43,939 nucleotides of DNA from Phellopilus nigrolimitatus (lineage: Eukaryota; Basidiomycota; Agaricomycetes; Hymenochaetales; Hymenochaetaceae), in the NCBI GenBank assembly GCA_021029095.1, contig JAJOHG010000216.1, positions 1 to 43,939 on the forward strand. Reading direction: 5' to 3'. The position numbers and the translations under genes are program-made. Positions 22,763 to 32,038 of this stretch are shown one piece after another. Every line of letters starts with the position of its first letter. The stretch's first letter is position 1. Under the pieces are notes generated by a model that saw only the letters and a list, made by a program, of their open reading frames with translations, ran no database searches and was not told the DNA's origin.

Positions 22763-23011
22763 TCCGCAGATCAGCCAAAGAACAGATAGCGCATGAGAAA
22801 CGGAGTACGTACCAGTGTCCCCCCGTCGCCCGCCCACGGGCAGCTCCTTTCTTCACTTTTTCGGGGTCTCAAAACCATCGTTGTGCCGCACAACGATGGT
22901 TTTGAGACCCCGAAAAAGTGAAGAAAGGAGCTGCCCGTGGGCGGGCGACGGGGGGACACTGGTACGTACTCCGTTTCTCATGCGCTATCTGTTCTTTGGC
23001 TGATCTGCGGA
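22763..23011. repeat. Palindrome core: 124 bp flank, in mirror image around 22887
   Basis: Non-element sequence between the two hAT-like copies. It starts TCCGCAGATCAGCC on one side and is its own reverse complement across a one-base centre. This is presumably the original DNA flanking the right copy. Confidence 0.9.
23004..23011. repeat. Target duplication of right hAT-like copy (inner side)
   Basis: TCTGCGGA immediately outside the TAGGGCTCACC tip, repeated exactly at 24574-24581. Confidence 0.85.
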
Positions 23012-24573
23012 TAGGGCTCACCACGAGTCCACCCGTGGGTTGAACCGGACCCGTTGGCGGGTCACCCGTGACGAAAAATCCTCGACCCGGACCCGTCTTG
23101 ACCTGGATCCGTTGGGACACGGATCCACGGGTCCTCAGAAACCCGCGGGTGCGGGTCAAGCGGGTCGACGGTTAGTTCACGAGTCCTGACGGGTTTTTGC
23201 AGCACTATGTACATTTATTATAATGTTAAAGATGAAAGAAAACATGTGAGCACCTGCCTGCATTCTCACAATGTCGAAGCGGCTCTCCTCGAGCTTGAAT
23301 GCGAGCGCGACGAGCGGCGGGCACGGTAAGTCCTGGGAGCTCGTTCGCAACGTCGACTGTAAGCCAAATGCGTCAGTCCGAATTGTAAACGGTAAGAGCA
23401 TGGTTAAACCAAAAGGAAGCGTACACCAGTCCTGCCAGATGAACGCGCCGGCGGACAGGATGAAGCGCTGCCCGCCTGCCGCTGGCACCTCGAGCGCGCA
23501 CACATGGCCGAGCGAGACGTCGCGCACATCGACCCATGAGCCCTGGAAACTTGCGAGCTGCTCCGGCGTCTTCTTCTGCGTCAGGATCGCCTCGTAGAAA
23601 AACGCAACACTGCTGTTGAGCGCGGCGGGCGAGGCGACTTCGTGCAGGATCGGGCCGAGGACCTAGTAGATGGGTTAGAGAGGGGGAGAAAGGAGAGAGC
23701 AGAGGGAGGTGAGGACGCACGAAGGGCGGGTTCAGCGCGACAAGGTCCCACGAGATCTCGGACATGTGCTGCTCGGCGAAATCCCACGCGGCTGCATGCA
23801 CGTCAGCTTTCGACCAGAGGGTATTTTACGAGGCAGACACACCCTTCTCGGCGAGCGCTTTCGATGCGTGGTACTTGGCGGACTGCTCCGCGGCGCGGCC
23901 CTGCGCGCGCACCTCGGCAGTGCTCTCCTCGTTCCACGAGTGCTCGTCGAGCTCCCCGCGGTCCGACGCATTCGCGACGGACGCGCACGAGGACAGCACC
24001 GCGATGCGCTGCAGCTGCGGGCCGCTGCCGTACGCAACGAAGAAAAGAAAAGCGAAGACATCCGGGTCAGTTGGGGACGAAAGACGGGTGGAGGGAGCGG
24101 GGGTGTACTCACACGTACTTCAGCGCGGACTCGAGGATGCCGACTGTGCCCTTCACGGCGGGCTCGATGAGCTCGTTCGGGTCGTCCGCTTTGAAGTGGA
24201 ACGGCGACGCGGTGTGCGCGATCGCGTCGACACCCTGCACGGCTGCGTCGAACGCGCCCGGCTGCGTGATGTCCGGCACCTCCACGATCTCGAGCTTGTC
24301 CGCGTACGCCTTGAAGAGGCTGCGGACGTGCGCGGCCTTGCTCTCCGCGCGCACGGTGCCGCGCACGCTGTACCCGCGCTCGAGGAGGTCCTGCACCGCG
24401 ATGAAAACCTGTGAACTACCCGCGGGTATTGAAAAATTACAAATTCTCGACCCGGACCCGTGACAACCCGTTTCCCACGGATCACCCGTCAACGGGTGAT
24501 CCGTGAATACGGATCTGTAGTCCGGGTTTGGTCACGGGTTTCCACGGGTTTTAAGGACTCGTGGTGAGCTCTA
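23012..24573 (-). mobile_element. hAT-like non-autonomous element, right copy (1,562 bp)
   Basis: Mirror image of the left copy with the same length and tips. It is flanked on both sides by TCTGCGGA (23004-23011 and 24574-24581), a perfect 8 bp target duplication, the size hAT transposases make. This marks it as a bona fide insertion and the probable source of the palindrome. Confidence 0.85.
23269..24413 (-). pseudogene. Captured SDR gene fragment, right copy
   Basis: Identical to the left copy apart from one intronic base. It has the same missing first exon, the same retained introns and the same lost C-terminus. Coordinates are the mirror image of 21361-22505. Confidence 0.85.
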
Positions 24574-24581
24574 TCTGCGGA
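24574..24581. repeat. Target duplication of right hAT-like copy (outer side)
   Basis: TCTGCGGA immediately outside the TAGAGCTCACC tip; partner of 23004-23011. Confidence 0.85.
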
Positions 24582-24829
24582 GCGGCGCGTCGTGTCGCAA
24601 GCCAGAACCAGCGCCGCTTCGCCATCGTTTCCGCGCTCGACGCGCTCGTCCTCGCATGCGGCCGCCAGATCGAGGAGGTTGAGGAGGTATCCTCGTCGCT
24701 GCCGCCGCCGAGTTCCTCACCAAGACCAAAGAGGTGCGCTCGGCGCGTATGCCGACGTGCAGAAGGTCTCCTCCTCCCGCAAGCTCCAGCGCGATCACGG
24801 AGAGCGTGTATCGCCCGCGCTTGCGCGTC

Positions 24830-25138
24830 GACGCGCACGGGTCTGTCACGACGAGCAGCCGCAGTTCCTTGAACGAGCGCGTGATGCGGTTCGTGGAAGT
24901 CGCATGGCATGAAGCGGCTTGCGGTCGCCTACGTGCCTCGGTGAGTCGGTGGGCTCGGCGTGCCGCGCGCTGCCATATGGATGGCGCTCACGATGCGTGT
25001 CGCGCCCATCACGGGGTCGTACCACACGTCCTCTGCGCTCAGGCTTATCACCTATAACGCCATGTCTGTCTCCATTTCGCACACCAGCAGCCGACCAGGA
25101 CACTTCGTCCGTCGCCTCAACCTCGCGTTGCGTATGCA
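24830..25138 (-). pseudogene. Decayed ribosomal protein uS2 (RPS0/RPSA) fragment
   Basis: Read on the minus strand, pieces in order resemble uS2: EATDEVSWSAA (family: ATEED...AA), WYDPVMGATRIVSAI (family: WEKLVLAARIIAAI), a GRFTPGTF-like SRFMPCDF, then RITRSFKELRLLVVTDP, which is close to the conserved uS2 core. Frames shift between pieces and an in-frame stop is present, so it is not functional. No introns are seen. It lies between the right hAT-like copy and the right TIR, so it was probably captured by the composite element. Confidence 0.55.
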
Positions 25139-25219
25139 TATGGCGTTGCCTCTTTCCAGCGTCGAGTGCACGGACGGCGCTCGTTCGCGAAACGCTCGGC
25201 CTTTCTTTTAATTTGATTT

Positions 25220-25841
25220 CCTTTCTTTTGCCTTCCCCCCATTCGTTTTACTTTGTAATTTTTTTTTTCTTGTAATTATAATAGATTGCATTATATACAT
25301 GAATAGCAGGAAACAAAAAAAGCCCGATACTGTAGATGACGAGTGCAATAGCGGGCGACGGCGCATAGTGAGCGGGCAATGATGGCGCGATGTAGTCCAT
25401 ATTCGAGAGGCCCGTTTTTTTTCAGCATAGATTTAGCCTACTCTAAAATACATGTACAATGCAAAAGAAACGAAAGGAAACGGTGGAGAAATGAGGGAGA
25501 TAGTCGTGCTCGTCGTGCGGCACGACGAGCACGACTATCTCGGTGTCGCGCGCGGCGGTGGGAGCCGGCGGCGCGTGTTGATGGCAACGAGAAGCCGCGT
25601 GGATCACCGGCGCGGGCAGCGCCGGCGATCCGCGCGTGGTGACACGGCCATCGGCGATGACGAGTAGCCGGTCTCCACCGGGCCCCCCTGAGACAATGTC
25701 AGCAATACTAAGTCCCCGAGCAATTAATGGGAGTATTATTCGCAGTATGGTGAGATAGGTGCAAAAGCACCTAACTAGAGGCGTGTGTCCAACATGGACA
25801 CACATCTCTAGTTAGATAGGCTGGGGGTAGGGTCACAGGTG
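25220..25841 (-). repeat. Right terminal inverted repeat (about 622 bp)
   Basis: Reverse-complement partner of 18128-18747, with the same tips and hairpins. Differences include the loop of the terminal hairpin and scattered transitions. Confidence 0.88.
25497..25541. repeat. Perfect 45 bp hairpin in right TIR
   Basis: Same 21 nt arms and 3 nt loop as 18426-18470, conserved without change although nearby positions have diverged. Confidence 0.9.
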
Positions 25842-25849
25842 GTAGACAC
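25842..25849. repeat. Target-site duplication, right (GTAGACAC)
   Basis: Matches 18120-18127 exactly. Confidence 0.85.
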
Positions 25850-25980
25850 GGTTTCGCGTTTCGGTTAGTCGGCGGGTGGTAGCTTGCTTGCTTACATACT
25901 CACACGCTACACTCGACTCTCAAGCCTCGATCCAGTTGAACACCACCTTCCTCCTCTCGTACTGCGCGCAACGTCCGAAC
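25850..25980 (+). promoter_or_regulatory. Residual upstream region of SLT11
   Basis: Only 131 bp of host DNA remain between the transposon target duplication and the SLT11 start codon. Before insertion this joined directly to the DNA upstream of U6, giving a head-to-head spacing of roughly 165 bp. Confidence 0.6.
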
Positions 25981-27279
25981 ATGCCTCCAAAAGCTGACAT
26001 CAACAAGGCTGGCTGGGAGCAGAGCGAGTTCCCGATCCTCTGCGAGACCTGTGCGCTGCCTTTTCGCTTTCGCCGAACAGTCGCAAACTCATGAAGTTAT
26101 GAAAACAAACAGGTCTGGGCGACAACGCCTTCGTCCGCATGGTGCGTCCCCCTCCCACCTTGTCCCGCGCACCCGCGCTCACCCTCGCGTGCGCCGCGCG
26201 CAGTCGAAACAGGAGTACGCGCGCTCGTGCGGCGCGTGCGCGCGCCCGTTCACCGTCTTCCGCTGGAACCCCGGCGCGGGCATGCGCTTCAAGACGACCG
26301 TCGTGTGCCAGACGTGCGCGAAGATCAAGAACGTGTGCCAGACGTGCCTGCTCGACCTCGAGTACGGCCTGCCGACGCAGGTGCGCGACACCGCGCTCGC
26401 GCTCAAGATCCAGGCGCCGAGCAGCGACATCAACCGCGAGTACTACGCGCAGAACATGGAGGGCAAGGTGCGTCTAGTCCCGGCTTCCCTTCGTCTGTGT
26501 GGAGTCGTGACGAGTCGGAAATGCAGCTGGACGGGAACAAGTCGTTGCTGGACTCGGGGCGCGCGCAGTCTGCGGGGAAGGAGATGCTGAAGCAGCTCGC
26601 GCGGACGGACCCCTATTACAAGCGCAACCGGCCCAAAATTTGCTCGTTCTTCGTGAAGGGAGAGTGTACGAGGGGAAACGAGTGTCCTTACCGGTGCGTT
26701 GTCGACCGAGCATACCTCCACTTGCTGTTGCTGACATCAAGCACAGACATGAGAAGCCCGCAGACAACGAGCTGTCAATGCAGAACATGCAGGACAGGTA
26801 CTATGGCCGCAACGACCCTGTGGCGCGTAAACTACTGTCCGGGCACGCAGAAGCACAGGGCCTGAAGCCACCAGAAGACGAGACCATCGTATGTTTTCAT
26901 ATCCTCCAACACCACCGAACTCACGCCCCGCCCACAGACCTCCCTCTTCCTCTCCTCGCTCCCGGCCGACGCAACCGAGCAGAGCGTGCGCACGCGCGCC
27001 GCGCAGACGCTGGCGGGCGCCGCGCCCGCGCCGATCCGGTCCGTCGTGCACGTCGCCAAGTCGCGCTGCGCGTTCGTGAACTTCGTCGACCGCCCCGCGG
27101 CGGAGCGCGCCGCGGAGGCGTGGGCGGCCGGCCTCGACTTTGGCGGCGCGCGCGTGAGCGTGAAGTGGGGGCGCAGCAGGGCGAAGGCCGGCGCGGCGGG
27201 TGCCCCTTCGGGATCCGCGTCGGGATCGGGAACGGGACTGGGGACGGCGGGTATGCCTGCTGCTGCGACTGCTGCATGA
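25981..27279 (+). CDS. SLT11: Pre-mRNA-splicing factor SLT11/ECM2/RBM22
   Basis: Exons 25981-26050, 26113-26141, 26204-26467, about 26527-26693 (an alternative acceptor gives 26515), 26747-26888 and 26938-27279 encode about 337 residues. The order matches the family: [20 protein letters not shown], a Cys-rich zinc module ([46 protein letters not shown]), then the block [25 protein letters not shown] finger (C-x7-C-x5-C-x3-H, ending CPYRHEK) and a C-terminal RRM ([23 protein letters not shown]) follow. These proteins act in the activated spliceosome and contact the U6 internal stem-loop and the intron. The next upstream host gene, beyond a transposon, is U6 itself. The gene is convergent with CCT4 across 142 bp. 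Confidence 0.94.
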
Positions 27280-27421
27280 TTGTGCTACTTTGTATCGCTA
27301 CCTATGTGTTTTGTATAATTACTGGCTTTTCATTCAGGTGCATTGGGGCCCTCAAGTAATGTTGGAGTGAAATCAAGTGTGAGATTAAGTACAGTGTGTT
27401 TGCGTTCTTCTACGTATGTCT

Positions 27422-29488
27422 TTACCGCGCCGCCACATAGTCGTCGATACGCAGGAGTAAGCAGACCGTCTCCGTCGCGAGCTCGAGTGCGCTCGTCGAC
27501 ACGAGGAGCGGCTGCACCACGTCCTCTTCCAAGATATTCGAGATCAATCCCTTCAGAAACAGTCAGCACCTCCCTCTCCGTTCAAAAAAAAAATCCCTTG
27601 ACTACTCACCGTCCGCACGTTGATGCCCGCGTTGCGCTCGCCCAGCGCGTGCCGGTTGCGCAGCTCGGTCACGATCGCTATGGGGTTCATGCCTGCGTTC
27701 TCGGCGAGCGTGGTCGGGATGACCTCGAGAGCGTCCGCGTACGCCTGGAAGCAGTACGCCTCCATGCCCTTGAGGGTATGTGCGTATTGCGACAGCGCGC
27801 GCGAGACGTGGATCTCCGGGGCGCCGCCGCCAGCGATCAACGCGCTGATAGAAATCAATTAGTCGATACAAAGTGCGAGTATACGTTTTGCGCAACATAC
27901 CGCTTCTTGACGAGGCAGCGCACGACGCAGAGCGCGTCGTGCAGACTGCGCTCGTTCTCCTCGAGCACAAGCGAGTTGCCGCCCATCGCGAGCACGCTGA
28001 CCGTGCGCCCGCGGTTGCGCACGCCCGTGATCTTGACGATCTTCGCGCCGGCCTTGCTCGTCTCCTCGACGAGCTCCGCGTAGCCGAGCTTGTCCTCCGC
28101 GAAGGCCTCGATGTCCGAGATCGGCTTGCACGCGAGGCTCTTCGAGAGGAACTCGATCTCGTCGCGCTCGACGTCCTTGACGACGAGGATCTTGAGCTTC
28201 GCGAGGAAGTGCAGCGAGAGCTCCGTGACGGCGTCGCGCAGGATCGACTTCTGGATGAGCAGCACGTTGCAGTTCGCCTTTTTGATCTTTTTGCAGAGGT
28301 TGAGGAGGTACTGGCGCTCCTCTTTTAGGATCTTGTCCATCTGGCGGTAGTCGTTCACGACGACGGTGTTGTCCATCTAGAAAACACTCTTCAGCCGCTG
28401 GACAGCACAATGAAGCATACAGGAGAGACTCACGTCTGGTTTGGGCGCGCTCAGCTGGAACTGGATAATGCCGATCTTCGCCTTCTCCACACGCGTCGGA
28501 CCGCCTCCGGCCACTACGACATTTTGATTCAAAACCACCCCGTCGACCAGCTCGGTATCCTCGATCGTCCCGCCCACCTTCTTCACGATTCGCACATCAC
28601 GCAGATCGACGTTCGACGAGGTCTCCGTCGCTAGGCGAGTGACGGCAGAAACGGCGATGGGCGCCAGCGTCGACGAATATTGAGACACGATCTGCAGTTA
28701 CTTCAGTCTTCTGGCTCGCGTTCAAGTCAGAAAATTGCTTACCTTCGAGTACAAAGACGTGGTCGCTGCGCGGAGTAGACTTGCCCTGTCGCTCAAGTCT
28801 ACTGGGGTCGATATTTCCGTTAGGTATTCAACCGATTTGATAGCAGCCTTCGTGAACGACTCGGCGACAATTGTCGGGTGCATCCCCTTTTCGAGCATTT
28901 TTTCTGCCGCTCCCAGCAGACTTCCCGCAAGAACGACGACCGATGTCGTACCATCACCAGCCTCGATATCTTGTGCCATGGACAGGTCTACAAGCTAAAG
29001 GAGGGGATTGGAATTTTATACTCATAATAATAGCAGACAATATGCGTACCATCTTAGCAGCAGGGTGTAGCGCCTGGATACTCTTCAGGATGGTAGCACC
29101 ATCGTTCGTGATGATAACCTCGCCCTTCGGCGTTTGAATCTAGTGCTCGACATAAGATGGCGATCTACAAATTAATTTCAGCAGCATGAACGCACCATCT
29201 TGTCCATACCCTTCGGCCCCAACGACGTCCGTACGGCGTCGCTGATCGCTATAATCCACCATACATGTCAAGTTTTGCACACCAATCCTTGATGAACTTC
29301 CAGACCTTTTGCCGCTGTCATATTCGACAGACGCACTTCCTGCGGTTTACTCTACACATTGACGCGTCGTCAGCTTCAGTCTCTTCTCGAACCCGATCAC
29401 AAAATAAACTTGCCTTGTCATTGAAAGCCCTGTTCGCGCCGGTGTTTCCGGATCCCGCGACAACTTTTGGCTGCATCGGCGAAGACAT
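27422..29488 (-). CDS. CCT4: T-complex protein 1 subunit delta (CCT4)
   Basis: Nine exons (29488-29414, 29351-29306, 29248-29196, 29139-29050, 28994-28743, 28691-28434, 28376-27901, 27844-27610, 27550-27422) give 537 residues, near the usual 528-540. Landmarks are [61 protein letters not shown], the CCT4-like [59 protein letters not shown] and [16 protein letters not shown]. The GDGTT nucleotide motif and the catalytic Asp in the last domain region are present. It is part of the cytosolic chaperonin that folds actin and tubulin. The first intron uses a GC donor (AAG|GCAAGT). Confidence 0.96.
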
Positions 29489-29669
29489 TTTGAAAGAGCA
29501 AAGGGGAGGAGAGAACGAGTAAGACGCGTGAAGACGGCTGCTGGGCAAAAGTAAGAGTGACCGTCAATTTCCGTATTAGGCCACGCATTACGCTGACGCG
29601 TCTGACGCGTACATCTTGTCTCTAGACTATCACGACCACCACACGACACTCGAAACACGTTCAAATCAT
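29489..29669. promoter_or_regulatory. Divergent promoter of CCT4 and UFD1
   Basis: Only 181 bp separate the two start codons. Both genes serve protein quality control, so shared regulation is plausible but not shown. Near 29585-29610 there is a repeated CTGACGCGT (GCTGACGCGTCTGACGCGTA), the only obvious candidate element. Confidence 0.5.
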
Positions 29670-31378
29670 ATGGCGATGGTGAGTGATGTTTTATCCTGTT
29701 CACAGAATCGATGTTTACACTCTCGATAGTTTGGAGACGACGATCCGTTTGGCGCCGGCGGCGCTGGTCTCTTTGCCCAACTCGCCCAGTACGTATCCTT
29801 CCGTGACTGAACATATCATGTTCACATCTCCTACTCAGGGGGTTCGCGGGCGGGGGCGGGTTTGGTCCGCAAATGAGACGGCCAGCTCGCCACTTCGATG
29901 AATATATGAAGGCGTACAGTGTGGCCATGCTGCCTGGCAAAGAGCGCACTATCCTGAGTTATGGCGGGAAAGGTGAGTCCAACTGCCGCGCCGCACACCA
30001 GTCTGTTAATGATGCAATCGGGCCAGTCATCCTGCCGCCATCTGCGTTGGCGAGCTTGACTTCTTTAGATCTGGAATCCCCGTGGATGTTCAAGCTCAAC
30101 AACCCGCAGAACCCGGGCGCCTCAACACATGCAGGTGTCCTTGAATTTATCGCCGAAGAGGGCTGCGTCCATCTGCCGTACTGGATGATGAAGTCACTGC
30201 GGCTTAACGAAGGCGACCCGATCCGTATTACGGGCGCGGAGCTTCCAAAGGGCAAGCTCGTCAAGCTACAGGCGCAGTCTGTACATTTCCTAGAGATATC
30301 TGACCCGAAAGCTGTGTAAGCGGACCCTTGCCAATCCCCATCCTAATCAAAATACTGATGTCTTGACCTTTTTTTTCAGCTTGGAGCATGCTTTACGGAA
30401 TTTCTCCGCCTTGACGCAAGGCGATATAATTGAGATTAGTTACAACAGTATTATCTTCGACCTTCTAATAATGGAGACGCAACCGGGTGGCGAAGGTATC
30501 AGCATCGTTGACACGGACCTTGAAGTCGATTTTGCGGCGCCTGTGGGGTATAAGGAGCCAGAGCGGCCGAAGGCGGCGCCGCCACCGACGATGGCATCGA
30601 AACTCAAGATCGACTTGAATTCGTCTACGCCTGGCTCATCGAGACCGCCCTCGTCTTTGTCAGGTGCTTTTGCCGGGTCTTCTACTGGAGAGACTACGGT
30701 ATCCAAAGACGGAGATAAGTGGGAGAGTTTCAAAGGCAAAGGCGAGACGTTGGCTGGACGGAAGACGAAGGGACGCGGGATCACTCAGAGGGGTGTCGAG
30801 AATATGATGGAGGGAAGCAAAGTCTATCGCACAGAGTGAGTCCTCAGTCCTTTTCGTCGTCTCTTCCGCGATGTTTACTGTCTCTCAGCAAAAAGCGAAT
30901 AGTCACGAACGACAGCCTCGAATCGGACGCCAGTGCACCGGCCCCGCTAAACTTGCCGCATGGCAAGCTTTTCTTTGGCTTCAAGGTCATCCCGTACAAG
31001 CGTCCGGCCAAGCCGGAAGATGGTGCTGGCTCGGAGTCGGCGGAACCCTCGAACTTTGGGGGCGCGGGCAACACGCTTTCCGGACGGAATTCTTCTGGCA
31101 CACCGTCTTCTTCTGCCTCTGCCTCTGCAAGCGCGAAGGGCAAAGGCCGAGAGGAGGGGAACACGCCGGACGAGGCCAGGTGGGGCCAGGGACAGGCGCT
31201 CACCAGCGCCTCCTCGCGACGCGCTGAAGCCGACGGGCCTGTGGGCGCGGGCGGGGCGCGCGTGCCCCGTGGGCCGACGCGGAGCTCTCGCGCCGCACAG
31301 AAGCAGCGCGAGCGCAGTCCGACACCGGACTGGGGAGTGGACGACGACGACGACGTCATCTACATTGACAGCGATTAG
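29670..31378 (+). CDS. UFD1: Ubiquitin fusion degradation protein 1 (UFD1)
   Basis: Exons 29670-29678, 29730-29788, 29839-29972, 30027-30315, 30380-30835 and 30889-31378 give 478 residues. The first exon encodes only MAM. The conserved N-terminal double-psi barrel follows: RHFDEYMKAYSVAMLPGKER, VILPPSALASLTSLDLESPW, MFKLNNP, AEEGCVHLPYWMMKSLRLNE, HFLEISDPKAVLEHALRNFS and NSIIFDLLIMETQP. The Cdc48/Npl4-binding tail is Ser/Gly/Pro-rich and ends in an acidic DDDDDVIYIDSD. With Npl4 it recruits Cdc48/p97 to ubiquitinated substrates for ER-associated degradation. The tail is longer than in yeast (361 residues in total there). A GKLFFGF block near residue 340 corresponds to the conserved UFD1 tail motif. 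Confidence 0.95.
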
Positions 31379-31940
31379 ACGTGCGATTTTGCTTTTGCTT
31401 TTGTATGCTATGTCTGTTGCGCACTTTACGGACATTCGAATGCAATGTACTTTACTCATTATAAAGCTGGGTTTACACTGGTTTGCATAGCTTGCGAGAT
31501 GCCCGAAAACCGAGTGTTTCGACGTCAAATGGCTAGACACGACTATGCGTAGAGTTTGAAGTCGAACAGATCAGCGGTTGTCTACAGGCGAGCATGGGTG
31601 CTATAATCCCGGAATTTCGGTGTTGTTTGAAAAATCCACATCTTCTCGATTTCCCTCTTCGTTCTACACCAAAAATCCATACATATTTAGCAATATATGT
31701 AGTCTCATGGATATTTTTATAGACAATGGAGGCTATTTTGGCAAGATAAAGTCGAAGCACTTGTTTTTCGAGCATGTCGCATGTATGAAAATTGGCATAT
31801 ACATAAACTTTTCAATCCAGCTTAACGCCTTCATTGCCTAACAAAGCAATGTATCGAGAACATGAAATCAATAGAAACAACCTCCTCGACCTCCCCTCCC
31901 TCCTAGATATTCTAAAAGCTTCATCTAACGGTAAAAATTA
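31379..31940. other. AT-rich spacer
   Basis: UFD1 3' flank and tRNA 3' flank. No gene is visible. Confidence 0.6.
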
Positions 31941-32038
31941 TGCCACAACCCCGGTTCGAACGGGGGACCTTTAGAAATCGAAAGATCGCTATCGCGTGGA
32001 ACTTCAGTCTACTGCTCTCCCAACTGAGCTATTGCGGC
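31941..32038 (-). tRNA. tRNA-Phe (GAA) with a 25 nt intron
   Basis: On the minus strand the acceptor arm GCCGCAA pairs with TTGTGGC, followed by discriminator A. The D-arm is GCTCAGTTGGGAGAGC, the anticodon loop starts CTGAAG (anticodon GAA), and the T-arm is CCCCGTTCGAACCGGGG. The mature molecule would be 73 nt. The extra 25 nt lies directly 3' of position 37, the standard place for tRNA introns. The anticodon-stem pair 27-43 appears to be a G/A mismatch. Confidence 0.95.

Larger units (their letters stand above)
21201..24573. repeat. Near-perfect 3,373 bp palindrome
   Basis: Position p pairs with 45774-p; the axis is the single C at 22887. Arms are 1,686 bp. I found one internal mismatch, near 22357 (T) against its partner near 23417, seen as Phe/Leu and Asn/Ser changes in mirrored frames. 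Homology ends exactly at the outer tips of the two hAT-like copies. There is essentially no spacer at the centre. Confidence 0.95.
18128..25841. mobile_element. 7.7 kb non-autonomous TIR composite element, 8 bp target duplication
   Basis: It is bounded by inverted repeats of about 620 bp whose tips read CACCTGTGACCCTACCCCCA, and by an 8 bp direct repeat outside. Eight-base duplications are typical of hAT, P and some Mutator-like DNA transposons; long terminal inverted repeats favour a Mutator-like or foldback-like type, so the superfamily is open. No transposase reading frame is visible. In order it contains the left repeat, a coding-like segment (18949-19626), an AT-rich kilobase, a short GC-rich segment, the palindromic pair of hAT-like elements, a decayed uS2 fragment and the right repeat. 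It separates U6 from SLT11. Confidence 0.85.

Noticed and set aside
22771..23003. Identical 62-codon frames on both strands at the palindrome centre
   Set aside because: They are the same sequence read from both arms, crossing the symmetry axis; no coding evidence.
21201..24573. Fold-back sequencing or assembly artefact as the explanation for the palindrome
   Set aside because: Not fully excluded, but a fold-back read would mirror all flanking sequence; here the outer flanks differ, a base mismatch exists between arms, and the breakpoint is exactly a transposon tip.
18128..25841. LTR retrotransposon
   Set aside because: Terminal repeats are inverted, not direct, the flanking duplication is 8 bp, and no reverse transcriptase, integrase or primer-binding site is visible.
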